A stretch of DNA of 14,717 nt from an uncultured Flavobacteriales bacterium (GTDB lineage: Bacteria; Bacteroidota; Bacteroidia; Flavobacteriales; CALTNV01), in the NCBI GenBank assembly GCA_943845485.1, contig CALTNV010000055.1:1-14717 (forward strand), written 5' to 3'. Below, piece after piece: positions 6,629 to 14,660 of the stretch; within the stretch, counting starts at the first letter, position 1; each line of letters starts with the position of its first letter. The notes below the pieces were generated by a model that saw only the letters and a program-made list of their open reading frames with translations, was not told the DNA's origin and ran no database searches. The translations under genes and the position numbers were made by a program.

Positions 6629-7639
6629 TTAATGAAATAAAAATAAAAATAAGAATAAAAACACCCATAACAAACCTAAAAAATGCCAGTAAATTGATAC
6701 TAACTTAATTTTAAGGGAGTTTTCTTGATTATTTATATTTAAAAGTACTCTAAAAAATACAATTATAAGATATACTAACCCTCCAAAAAGATGCAATAAA
6801 TGTAATGCTGTTAAAATTGCTATATAGGAGGATGCATTGTTTTTATAGTTAATAATTTTGTTGTTTAATGGAGACAAATGACCAACATCATTAGAGGAGT
6901 AAAAATAACCATTATCAAATTCCAAAATATCGTTCTCATATGAAATAGTGTAATCATCACCATATGAACCTAACAAAAGTAACTGTCCTGATGGAGTTAT
7001 GTAATATTTATTAAGTGGATTCATTAATTCAGTATCATTTATAGCATATAAATATCCATTCACAAAATTCAATTCTAACCTACTAGATGTAGATATTTCT
7101 TTCACATATTCTCCTTTTAAGATAACAACACCATCTCCTTTAAAAATATTATTTGAATTTAAAGGATTATGACCACTAATATCATTAGGAGAATAAAAAA
7201 CACCCGTTTCATAATCTAAAGAAATAACAAAAGTTTCTTTTTTCTCGCCTAAAACCTCACCATTTAAATAGATATATTCGGATGGTGATATAATATGGTC
7301 AGCGGTAGAATTTCCAGTGCTATGCAAATAAACCCATCCCTTATACTGATAGATTGAAAACACAACTCCTAAAACAATGGTTAAACCAATAAAGATTAAA
7401 GATTTCTTAGTTTGTTTATTATATTTATAAGCTAAATAAACGGTTGCACTACTAATTAAAATAATTATAGTACTAATCCAAAAATCAACAGGTACTTTAA
7501 CATGAACCCAATACATGTCACCTTTAGAAACAATATACGCACTAATTAAACCTGCAAACATCATAGTAATAGAACCAACACCAAACCAAAGTAAAGATTT
7601 AGCCGTTTTTTCTTTTAATTTTTTTTCTTCAACATTCAT
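6629..7639 (-). CDS. Cytochrome c oxidase subunit III-like protein with a three-repeat periplasmic insertion
   Basis: A 336-residue member of the haem-copper oxidase subunit III family, much longer than the roughly 200 residues I expect for this second subunit III in Bacteroidetes. Helices lie near 13-38, 50-70, 80-98, 270-298 and 310-335. TALHLLHLFGGLVYLI (277-292) and YWHFLGLLWVFLFLF (317-331) are the family signatures of the last two helices. Residues 122-268 between helices three and four form three consecutive 49-residue repeats (see repeat entries), predicted to lie in the periplasm. The gene follows ctaB after only 8 nt, and AGGAG at 7647-7643, three bases before the ATG, is the one clear Shine-Dalgarno-like sequence I see in the cluster. 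Subunit identity is well supported by the helices and the cluster; the role of the insert is unknown. Confidence 0.88.
   Translation of the reverse strand: MNVEEKKLKEKTAKSLLWFGVGSITMMFAGLISAYIVSKGDMYWVHVKVPVDFWISTIIILISSATVYLAYKYNKQTKKSLIFIGLTIVLGVVFSIYQYKGWVYLHSTGNSTADHIISPSEYIYLNGEVLGEKKETFVISLDYETGVFYSPNDISGHNPLNSNNIFKGDGVVILKGEYVKEISTSSRLELNFVNGYLYAINDTELMNPLNKYYITPSGQLLLLGSYGDDYTISYENDILEFDNGYFYSSNDVGHLSPLNNKIINYKNNASSYIAILTALHLLHLFGGLVYLIIVFFRVLLNINNQENSLKIKLVSIYWHFLGLLWVFLFLFLFLFH
6836..6982 (-). repeat. 49-residue repeat, copy 3 (residues 220-268)
   Basis: Third of three in-frame protein repeats in the TM3-TM4 loop of the subunit III-like protein. It contains the core DNGYFYSSNDVGHLSPLNN, with G244, N250-D251 and P257-L258-N259. 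Each aligned position is exactly 49 residues after its counterpart in copy 2. It runs directly into the fourth transmembrane segment. At the DNA level it keeps visible similarity to copy 1. Confidence 0.8.
6983..7129 (-). repeat. 49-residue repeat, copy 2 (residues 171-219)
   Basis: Middle copy. It opens with VVILKGEY, and its core is VNGYLYAINDTELMNPLNK, with G195, N201-D202 and N207-P-L-N210. These lie exactly 49 residues after the equivalents in copy 1 (G146, N152-D153, N158-P-L-N161). The alternating hydrophobic pattern (LELNF, GYLYAI) suggests short beta strands; this is an inference. Confidence 0.8.
7130..7276 (-). repeat. 49-residue repeat, copy 1 (residues 122-170)
   Basis: First copy. 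It opens with YIYLNGEV (compare VVILKGEY in copy 2 and LLLLGSYG in copy 3), and its core is ETGVFYSPNDISGHNPLNS. It begins about 22 residues after the end of the third helix. The three copies tile 147 residues with no gap. Confidence 0.8.
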
Positions 7640-7647
7640 AAACTCCT

Positions 7648-8505
7648 CTATTTTATTAAATAAGCAAACTGTACTACTGGTAAATAAATAAACGATGCAA
7701 ACATTACTTTTTTAGCATCTAAAACATCTAAACTTTTATACAATCTATATGCTGGAACACAAAACAATACTCCTGCAATTATAACAATCACTGCTGCAAC
7801 ATCACTAATCATAGGTTCAGTAAAAGGTAAAACCCAAGGCAATAATGATGACGGAATCATTAAACCAGAATAAAGAAGAATTAAAAAAGCACTTGATTTA
7901 TCTTTCATTTTTGTTGGTAACAAACTAATACCCGCCTTATTGTAATCATCATACAACACCCAAGCAATAGCCCAAAAATGAGGGAATTGCCACATAAACT
8001 GAACAAAATATAAAAGACCTGACTCTAAACCGAAATCATTTGTTGCAGCAACCCAACCTAACAAAGGAGGCATTGCTCCGGGAATAGCTCCTATAAAAGT
8101 AGCCCAAGGAGTTTTCTGTTTTAAAGGGGTATATATAAAAACATATACAAGTAAAGAACCAAAACCTAATATTAAACAAGTAAGATTAACTTTATACAAC
8201 AATAACACTCCTAACAAAGTGTAAGTTAAACAGGCTAACAAAGCTTCACTAATACTTAAAACACCCTGAGGTAAAGGCCTAGAAATAGTCCTATCCATTT
8301 TTTTATCAATATCCTTTTCTATAATTTGATTAAAACCATTAGAGGCACCTGTGATAAAAAATCCTCCAAGAATCATTAACACGAAATCTTGATAAGTAGC
8401 TCCTTGATCCCATCCAGCTAACAGAAAACCGCTTATAGCAGAAACTATAACTAAAAAAGATAATCTTGGTTTAGTTAAGGCTATATATCCTTTTGTTTTA
8501 GTCAT
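7648..8505 (-). CDS. ctaB: Protoheme IX farnesyltransferase (haem O synthase)
   Basis: A polytopic membrane prenyltransferase of 285 residues (UbiA superfamily) that attaches farnesyl diphosphate to the haem B vinyl group to give haem O, the precursor of haem A of aa3/caa3 oxidases. The first aspartate-rich motif is complete: N59-Q-x-x-E63-x-D65-x-D67-x-x-M70-x-R72-T73-x-x-R76-P77. The second conserved region is present as DDYNKAGISLLPT (185-197). Other family landmarks are YTPLKQKTPWATFIGAIPGA (125-144, including the start of the TM5 region) and WQFPHFWAIAW (172-182). About eight to nine helices are predicted, as usual. It is the first gene of the oxidase accessory unit and is followed 8 nt later by the subunit III-like gene. 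A haem A synthase (CtaA) gene is not in the window. Also known as CyoE or Cox10. Confidence 0.96.
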   Translation of the reverse strand: MTKTKGYIALTKPRLSFLVIVSAISGFLLAGWDQGATYQDFVLMILGGFFITGASNGFNQIIEKDIDKKMDRTISRPLPQGVLSISEALLACLTYTLLGVLLLYKVNLTCLILGFGSLLVYVFIYTPLKQKTPWATFIGAIPGAMPPLLGWVAATNDFGLESGLLYFVQFMWQFPHFWAIAWVLYDDYNKAGISLLPTKMKDKSSAFLILLYSGLMIPSSLLPWVLPFTEPMISDVAAVIVIIAGVLFCVPAYRLYKSLDVLDAKKVMFASFIYLPVVQFAYLIK

Positions 8506-8525
8506 TACAATTGATTATTTTAAAG

Positions 8526-8533
8526 CAAAGTTA
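8526..8533 (-). promoter_or_regulatory. Possible -7 promoter element before ctaB
   Basis: On the minus strand this reads TAACTTTG, a full match to TAnnTTTG, ending 20 nt before the ctaB ATG. That is the same layout as the desaturase promoter. No TTG or TTTG is found at the expected -33 distance, so support is weak. If real, it would let the oxidase unit be transcribed separately from the outer-membrane genes across the 75-bp gap at 8506-8580, which otherwise shows no hairpin terminator. Confidence 0.3.
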
Positions 8534-8580
8534 GTAATAAAAAGGTGTGGTTTTTAATTTTTATTAATTTAAGTATTGTA

Positions 8581-10095
8581 TTAATAAAATATTTTTTCAT
8601 TTGGAAACAGATTGGTTTTTATACCTACCGAAAACATCATTTGATTATATTGATGAGAATCGTATCTATATTTGAACAATGCATATAACTGTAACTTAAC
8701 TCTAGTATCAAGATCATACATCACTTTTAATTGATTAATAAAAACATGGTGTAACTCTCCTTGCCCAATAAAATGAGCATAATCATATGCTCTATTAATA
8801 TAAGAATAAAAAATATCTTCCCCTATTGAAATAGTATCATTAGATCCAAAACCTTTTTGGTAATAAACAAAAGTATTTTCTATATTTATTCGGGGTGAAT
8901 TATATTGAATCAAAAATAAGAACTCTTTAAAATTAGCTTCTAAAGGATGTGCCAAAGCTTGACCTCCTGAACTAAAATTTTGAGTTACACTTCCGTGTGT
9001 GTAAGTAAAAGGTCTTATAATATTTGTTTCTAATTGAAAATTAACCTTCCCATTATTAAATACATCATACCATTTAAAACCTGCTTGAAAAGCGTATTTA
9101 GTTGCCCACCATCCTGTTTTGTTTTTTATTTCTGTTAAACTAAATTCATCAAAGTTAATGTTTGTATATGCTCTAAAATGATTATTAAACTGATAAGAAA
9201 ATCCAAAACCTAAGAAAACATTATCACTAGAACCTAATGAATACTCTACAGGTCTAAAAAAAACAAATGGGTTTAAATAATTAATATCATATCCTCTTTT
9301 TATCAAACTATCCTGACCAGGCCAAATGACGGACTCAACAATATTAAAGTTTAATTTTCTAGAGATATTCCAACTTAACATATGAGATACTCCATATTTT
9401 GGCTCAGATAATTTATCATTATATCTGGAATTTTCAATATCATTGTAAAAACTGTAAATTACTTTATATTTCATTTTCCAGAATTTAAAATCCAAACACA
9501 AATTAGGAGAACTTGGAGCACTATAAGATAAAAAGTTTGATCTAATACCCTCCCCTAGCTTTACTTTATCAAACCCAAATTTTAAAGACAAAAAACTAAA
9601 AGCATTATACCTAACACTACCAATAAAATTATAATAGTAAGGTACCTTCTTTTTTGTATAAAAAACAAAACCTTCACCAGGGTATGATTTTCTACGATTT
9701 ACAAATTGATTTGAATAATAATCAAAATTAGAGACCCCATAATAAGCTCCAAAATTGACCAACAGAGTAGTATCCAAAGAATAAGTAGTTGAAAATCCAA
9801 TTTTTTGATTAAAAAAACCTTTATTAATACCATTATAATTTTCTAAACCTACATTTAAATCTATCAAAGGGTATAAATAAAAACTTTGATTTTTATTTAT
9901 CTTTTTGTGATATACTACATTTCTTAATCTTATTACAGTATCAGATGGGTCAAAAACATTATAAGATGGTAAAACATTATGATATAATGAATCTTCTAAA
10001 TATTTTTTTAATTCATCAGACAATTCTTTTTGCCCAAAAACAATTGTCGAAAAAATAATTATAAAATGAAATAATAAAACCCGTTTCAACATCAT
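8581..10095 (-). CDS. Outer-membrane beta-barrel protein, RemB/Wzi-like (paralogue B)
   Basis: A 504-residue protein with a signal peptide (about 1-21, ending VFGQ) followed by many alternating-pattern strands rich in Tyr, Phe and Asn, typical of a Bacteroidetes outer-membrane barrel. Segments resembling the RemB / capsule-assembly Wzi-like family are LYPLIDLNVG (74-83), LGEGIRSNFLSYS (180-192), YLNPFVFFRPVEY (273-285), DEFSL (316-320) and ALAHPLEANFKEFLFLIQY (380-398). It is clearly related to the upstream gene product along its length. The upstream stop overlaps this start in ATGA; a second ATG three bases on (10092) would give a TGATG junction and a one-residue-shorter protein. RemB takes part in gliding-related surface functions in Flavobacterium johnsoniae, while Wzi binds capsule; either role here is an inference. 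Outer-membrane location is the safer part of the call. Confidence 0.72.
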   Translation of the reverse strand: MMLKRVLLFHFIIIFSTIVFGQKELSDELKKYLEDSLYHNVLPSYNVFDPSDTVIRLRNVVYHKKINKNQSFYLYPLIDLNVGLENYNGINKGFFNQKIGFSTTYSLDTTLLVNFGAYYGVSNFDYYSNQFVNRRKSYPGEGFVFYTKKKVPYYYNFIGSVRYNAFSFLSLKFGFDKVKLGEGIRSNFLSYSAPSSPNLCLDFKFWKMKYKVIYSFYNDIENSRYNDKLSEPKYGVSHMLSWNISRKLNFNIVESVIWPGQDSLIKRGYDINYLNPFVFFRPVEYSLGSSDNVFLGFGFSYQFNNHFRAYTNINFDEFSLTEIKNKTGWWATKYAFQAGFKWYDVFNNGKVNFQLETNIIRPFTYTHGSVTQNFSSGGQALAHPLEANFKEFLFLIQYNSPRINIENTFVYYQKGFGSNDTISIGEDIFYSYINRAYDYAHFIGQGELHHVFINQLKVMYDLDTRVKLQLYALFKYRYDSHQYNQMMFSVGIKTNLFPNEKIFY

Positions 10096-11606
10096 ATACC
10101 TTTATAAATATTTGTTAACAGCGTTGACACTCCTATATTAAAATAAGCTTGTTTATTTGAGCCCTCTACCCTATATCCAGCACCTGCATATAATTTCAAA
10201 TTATAATAAGGGTTAACCCTGTAATATAAATTCCCATAGATATTTAATACTTTTTTAGAAACAAGAGAAGGGTTACTTGAAGAACTAAATATTACCGAAT
10301 AATTAGTTTGTTCATCAACATTAGCATTATAAATCTGATTCTGAAAATGAGCACCAATCTTCTTATACTCATAATCTAACTGAAAAATAAATTCATTGAA
10401 ATTATTCCCTAATATATGGGCAATAGGTAAACTATTATTTATAAAGTTTTGTCTCAGTTCTGTAGATTGATACATTTCACTTGAACTTTTGTTGTATTCT
10501 ATTCTCATGCTTAAACCGTTAACATTTAAAAAACGATAGCATTTAATCCCTAATTGAAAAGCCGTTTTATTAACATTATCAAAAACAAACTGACCATAAA
10601 GCAACCCAGTATTGAATAAACGATATGAAAGATTTAAACCAACAAAAGAATTAATCTCAGATTTATTATTCATTTCTAAAACATTAGTTAAAAAAGGAAT
10701 AGGAATATAATTTACGAGGTTCATTGATTGTGTATAAAGAGAATCGTCATACCTTTTAATTAAAGCCATAGAGACTAGACTAACAGATAATTTAGTGTTT
10801 ATTAGATAATCAAACGTTTGATATATCATTTCTTTCTTTTTAAACAAAGCTTCAGCAGAAACAGAAAAAGGCATTCTTTCTAAATCTACAAGTGATGAAT
10901 AGTTTACGACCCATTGCAACTGATTTTTTAACCAAAGACTAGTAAATTTTAGAGAAGTATAATTATGAGAATTATCAGAAAGTAACATAGATCGAAATCC
11001 ATTTCCAATGAATTGTTTCCCATTACCAAATGTTACATTAAAAGTAGCGGATGGAGAAAAACTTGCATATCCAGAAGCATTAGCATAGTCAAAACCTCCG
11101 TCTTTAAAAGGTTTAGTTCTACCCTGACCTAGAAAAACAGCTCTATAGTCAACATAATTTTTTAAAAAATCAGGAACAACTGTTTGATTTTCTCTAAAAT
11201 CAGAATAAACATAAAACTTTTTATTGAAATTAATTTGCAATTGAAAACCTCTGGTATTTTGATAAATATTTTTCTCATCAACTCCAAACTGTTTACCATA
11301 ATTAAAATCTAAAACAGGATTAATTCTTAACTCAACATCTTTGTTAACATGTATTAAGTTATCAGAAAACAGTACTTTTTTCAATAATTGTTTGTATTGC
11401 TTAACATTTTTATACAAATCAGAACTGTCAACCACAAAAGTATTAGTTTTTAAAAAAGGTGCATGAAACAAGTGATCATTTAATTCATATTTAAGTAAAT
11501 AACTCTCATAGTTGTTTTTATAATCATAATACATTAGCAAGTATTCAGATTGAGAACATACTGTAAATGCTATATTGAATAATAAAAAATAAAAAAAACT
11601 TTTCAT
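10092..11606 (-). CDS. Outer-membrane beta-barrel protein, RemB/Wzi-like (paralogue A)
   Basis: A 504-residue protein with a signal peptide (about 1-19, cleavage near CSQ) and a barrel-like strand pattern. It aligns with the downstream paralogue: LRINPVLDFNYG (93-104) against LYPLIDLNVG; FGNGKQFIGNGFRSMLLSDN (193-212) against the FGFDKVKLGEGIRSNFLSYS region; and SLPIAHILGNNFNEFIFQLD (392-411) against ALAHPLEANFKEFLFLIQY. The paralogue's YLNPFVFFRPVEY segment is not recognisable here, so this copy has diverged in the middle. It starts within the ftsE stop codon (TAATG, 1-nt overlap), which implies coupled translation with the ABC ATPase. Identical length to the paralogue is probably chance given insertions on both sides. 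The family name is tentative; the secreted, outer-membrane nature is well supported. Confidence 0.7.
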   Translation of the reverse strand: MKSFFYFLLFNIAFTVCSQSEYLLMYYDYKNNYESYLLKYELNDHLFHAPFLKTNTFVVDSSDLYKNVKQYKQLLKKVLFSDNLIHVNKDVELRINPVLDFNYGKQFGVDEKNIYQNTRGFQLQINFNKKFYVYSDFRENQTVVPDFLKNYVDYRAVFLGQGRTKPFKDGGFDYANASGYASFSPSATFNVTFGNGKQFIGNGFRSMLLSDNSHNYTSLKFTSLWLKNQLQWVVNYSSLVDLERMPFSVSAEALFKKKEMIYQTFDYLINTKLSVSLVSMALIKRYDDSLYTQSMNLVNYIPIPFLTNVLEMNNKSEINSFVGLNLSYRLFNTGLLYGQFVFDNVNKTAFQLGIKCYRFLNVNGLSMRIEYNKSSSEMYQSTELRQNFINNSLPIAHILGNNFNEFIFQLDYEYKKIGAHFQNQIYNANVDEQTNYSVIFSSSSNPSLVSKKVLNIYGNLYYRVNPYYNLKLYAGAGYRVEGSNKQAYFNIGVSTLLTNIYKGI

Positions 11607-12280
11607 TAAACTCTAGCCAAATTACCATTTTCACATCTATAAGTAACAGAGGGAAATTTTTCCATTAAACCATAATCGTGAGTCGCAACAATAACAGCCC
11701 TGCCGTTTTTACTTATCTCCCATAATAACTGCATAATTTCATAAGCTATTTCAGGATCTAAATTACCTGTAGGTTCATCAGCTAATATAATATCAGGATT
11801 ATTTACTAGAGCCCTTGCAATTGAAACCCTTTGCTGCTCTCCTCCAGAGAGTTGGTGAGGCATTTTGTGTTCAGAATCAACAAGACCAACCATTTCTAAA
11901 ACAATTTTTATTTGTTGATAGATATTATCTTTATTATCCCAACCTGTAGCTTTCATTACAAATTCTAAATTAGCCTTTACTGACCTATCCGATAGTAATT
12001 GAAAATCTTGAAAAACAATACCTAAACTTCTTCTTAAATAAGGTATTTCTTTATTTTTTATAGATAATAAATTATAACCAGAAATTACACCTTCCCCAGA
12101 TTTTAAAGGTAAATCAGCATACAATGTTTTTAAAATAGAACTTTTACCACTTCCTGTTTTTCCAATTAGATATATTAACTCCCCTTTATTTAACCGTAAA
12201 TTCACGTTGGTTAAAACAATCTCTTGATGATTTTGAATAGAGGCATTTTGCAAATCAATTACATGTTGTTCTTCACTCAT
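11606..12280 (-). CDS. ftsE: FtsE-like ABC transporter ATP-binding protein
   Basis: A cytoplasmic ABC ATPase of 224 residues, the FtsE length. All nucleotide-binding motifs are intact: Walker A GKTGSGKS (40-47), Q-loop Q91 in [19 protein letters not shown], signature LSGGEQQ (144-150), Walker B IILADEP (164-170) and switch H201. The Q-loop segment FQDFQLLxDRxVxxN and the spacing to the signature are characteristic of FtsE, which with the membrane protein FtsX controls peptidoglycan hydrolases during division. The alternative is a related LolD/MacB-type ATPase. No ftsX gene is in the window. The following gene is an outer-membrane protein whose start overlaps the ftsE stop by 1 nt. The upstream gap (12281-12431) shows no consensus promoter. 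Confidence 0.85.
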   Translation of the reverse strand: MSEEQHVIDLQNASIQNHQEIVLTNVNLRLNKGELIYLIGKTGSGKSSILKTLYADLPLKSGEGVISGYNLLSIKNKEIPYLRRSLGIVFQDFQLLSDRSVKANLEFVMKATGWDNKDNIYQQIKIVLEMVGLVDSEHKMPHQLSGGEQQRVSIARALVNNPDIILADEPTGNLDPEIAYEIMQLLWEISKNGRAVIVATHDYGLMEKFPSVTYRCENGNLARV

Positions 12281-12431
12281 TACAATAATATTATATGATG
12301 ATTATCAGTTTAAACAATATATTCGTTATAAATTAACACCAAAGAGTGCATAAGTTTAAAAAAATAGACCTTAAGTTTCAATAAAAAACAATAATTTTAA
12401 GCTCTAGACTAAACTTCACATTATTTCTCCT
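12281..12431. other. Divergent intergenic region between ftsE and the TPR gene
   Basis: This 151-bp AT-rich gap must hold promoters for both directions. I find no complete TTTG/TAnnTTTG pair on either strand. Two similar octamers, TAAGTTTA (12351-12358) and TAAGTTTC (12372-12379), lie 21 bp apart on the plus strand and are near-matches to the -7 element, but neither has a TTG at the right distance. No hairpin of note is visible. Confidence 0.4.
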
Positions 12432-14660
12432 ATGAAAAAACTAATATACATACTTATCATAAATATCTTTTTATCTTTTCAAGGTTTTTCTCAAGAATCT
12501 GATTTTTTAAAAGGAACTGAATATCAATTTATTGATGCTTTAGAATATTTTGATAAAGCAAAATACACGGAGGCATTTGAAAGATTTGAAAATGTAGAAA
12601 GAAATATATCAGATCAAAATAACGAATTTAAAATCCACGCACAATATTATAAAATCTTATGCTCATATAATTTATTTAATAAAGATGCCGACTTTTTAAT
12701 TAAGAGATTTTTAATTGAAAATAATGATTATCCAAAAAATAATATTTTAAAATACTATTTAGGTAATATATATTACAGAAGTAAAAATTATAATCAAGCT
12801 ATTGAATGGTATAACCAAACAGATATTTCAAAAATAAAAAAAGAAGAAAAAAGTAGTTTTTACTTTAAGAGAGCTTATGCATATTTTAATAATCAAGAAT
12901 TAAAGAAAGCTAAAGATGACTTTTACGAAAATATAGAAAGTGATGATGAGTTTACTACACCGTCATTATACTACTACTCTTACATATCTTATTCTGAAAA
13001 AAAATATCAAGAGGCACTTATTGGGTTTGAGAAATTAAAAGATGATAAAAATTTCGGTAAAATCATCCCCCCTTATTTAATTCAAATTTATTTTTATCAA
13101 AGAAAATATGATCAATTGATTAATTATGCTGAAGAAAACATCTCACAACTAGAAAAAAAAGATAATAAATCTCTATACGTTATTTTAGCAGATGCCTCTT
13201 ATAACACAAACAACTTTAGTAAGGCAATAAATTATTACAATAAATTTAAAAAATCAGGAAATAAATTAACAAGAAATCAGTTTTATAAACTTGCTAAATC
13301 ATATTATCAAGAAAAAAAATATAAAAATGCTATTAATAGTTATAGTAAAGTTATCAATAAGGAAGAAGATTCTTTAGCTCAACTATCTTACTATTATATT
13401 GCAGATAGTTATTTAAAAGAAAATAATGAAACTGCCTCTAAAACTGCTTTTTATAATGCATATAGACTTAATAAAAACCAATCAATTAGCGAAAATGCTT
13501 TTTATAATTATGCTAAATTATCTTATAAATCTGCCAATTACCAATCAAGTATTGCTATAAAAACACTTCAAGATTTTATTAAAAAATATCCAGACTCTCC
13601 TTATAGAGGAGAACTACAAACTTATTTAGTAAAATTATATATATCAAGTTCAAATTATGAATATGCATTAAACTCTTTAGAACAAATTGAAGATAAAGAT
13701 TTCAGGTTAAAAAAAGCATATCAAATTGTAGCATATAATAGAGGTATTGAACAGTTTTCTCAAAAAAATTACCAACAAGCCATTGTTTCCTTTGAGAAAA
13801 GTCAACAATACCCATATGATAAAAACTTAAATGCATTAAGTAAGTTTTGGATTTCAGAATCATATTATCAAAATAAAAAGTATCAAGATGCAATAACAAA
13901 TTACATCCTATTTAGAGAATTGAATGGTTCATACTCAACAGGTAAATATGATGCCTCTGCATATAGCTTAGGGTATAGTTATTATATCATTAGCAATTAT
14001 AAAGAAGCCATAAAGTGGTTTCACAACTTTGAAGCATCTAACACTAGAAGTAATATCGTAAACCAAGATAAACTTTACGATACTTATCTTAGACTTGGAG
14101 ATTCTTATTATATGACAAAAAAATATAAAATTGCCATAACTTACTATGAAAAGATTATAGAAAACACTAACAATAATAATCTTAACCACGCTAACTATCA
14201 AAAAGCAATGTGTTATGGTTTTTTAGGTGAAAATGATAAAAAAATCATCTTATTAAAATCATTAATTGAACAAGATGTAAATTCTGAATATTGGTTAGAT
14301 AGCAAATATGAATTAGCAGAAACTTATAGGTCTATTAACAAAACTACTGAAGCATTAATAATTTATGATGACATTATAACAAACCACAGTGATTTTGCCA
14401 ATTTAAATCAAATAATGCTTGAAAGTAGTTTAATTTTATATAGAACTGGAGAGAAAGAAAAAGCGAAAACCAGATTAAAAAACCTAGTTTTTTCAACATC
14501 TGGCCAAACAAAAAAAACAGCTCTTGATGCTTTACAACAGATATACATAAATGAAGGGTTAGCAGATGAGTTTATTAAATGGGCATCCGAAGAAAACTTA
14601 ATCAACTATTCTAAGCCAAAATTAGATTCACTTTCATTTATAGCTTCTAAATTAAAGTAA
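12432..14660 (+). CDS. Secreted tetratricopeptide-repeat protein, probably cut short at its 3' end
   Basis: A 742-residue protein with a signal peptide (1-21, ending GFSQ) followed by about sixteen TPR-like helical hairpins covering nearly all of the chain. Typical units are YFDKAKYTEAFERFENV, NYNQAIEWYNQ, SYYQEKKYKNAINSYSKVIN, NFSKAINYYNKF, KYQDAITNYILF, NYKEAIKWFHNF, KYKIAITYYEKII and TTEALIIYDDII. It should be a periplasmic or outer-membrane-associated protein-interaction scaffold; no enzyme domain is seen. As I recall, large Bacteroidetes TPR proteins of this kind run to about 1000 residues, and the final DEFIKWASEE and LDSLSFIASKLK resemble an internal stretch that normally continues into further TPRs. 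The stop at 14658-14660 coincides with a possible fold-back of sequence (see 14606-14717), so the C-terminus may be artificial. The start is the only ATG ahead of the signal peptide, and there is no Shine-Dalgarno sequence. Confidence 0.85.
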   Translation: MKKLIYILIINIFLSFQGFSQESDFLKGTEYQFIDALEYFDKAKYTEAFERFENVERNISDQNNEFKIHAQYYKILCSYNLFNKDADFLIKRFLIENNDYPKNNILKYYLGNIYYRSKNYNQAIEWYNQTDISKIKKEEKSSFYFKRAYAYFNNQELKKAKDDFYENIESDDEFTTPSLYYYSYISYSEKKYQEALIGFEKLKDDKNFGKIIPPYLIQIYFYQRKYDQLINYAEENISQLEKKDNKSLYVILADASYNTNNFSKAINYYNKFKKSGNKLTRNQFYKLAKSYYQEKKYKNAINSYSKVINKEEDSLAQLSYYYIADSYLKENNETASKTAFYNAYRLNKNQSISENAFYNYAKLSYKSANYQSSIAIKTLQDFIKKYPDSPYRGELQTYLVKLYISSSNYEYALNSLEQIEDKDFRLKKAYQIVAYNRGIEQFSQKNYQQAIVSFEKSQQYPYDKNLNALSKFWISESYYQNKKYQDAITNYILFRELNGSYSTGKYDASAYSLGYSYYIISNYKEAIKWFHNFEASNTRSNIVNQDKLYDTYLRLGDSYYMTKKYKIAITYYEKIIENTNNNNLNHANYQKAMCYGFLGENDKKIILLKSLIEQDVNSEYWLDSKYELAETYRSINKTTEALIIYDDIITNHSDFANLNQIMLESSLILYRTGEKEKAKTRLKNLVFSTSGQTKKTALDALQQIYINEGLADEFIKWASEENLINYSKPKLDSLSFIASKLK

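Noticed and set aside
6624..6631. TAAATTTG (minus strand) after the subunit III-like gene, considered as a promoter for subunit III
   Set aside because: It overlaps the upstream stop codon and has no TTG at the -33 distance; close packing suggests co-transcription.
12351..12379. Pair of TAAGTTT octamers upstream of the TPR gene, considered as a promoter or operator repeat
   Set aside because: Neither has the final G of the -7 consensus nor a TTG at -33, and short repeats of this composition are common by chance.
13702..14605. Three short open frames antisense to the TPR gene
   Set aside because: Each is a 65-77 residue shadow within a long, coherent TPR coding frame.
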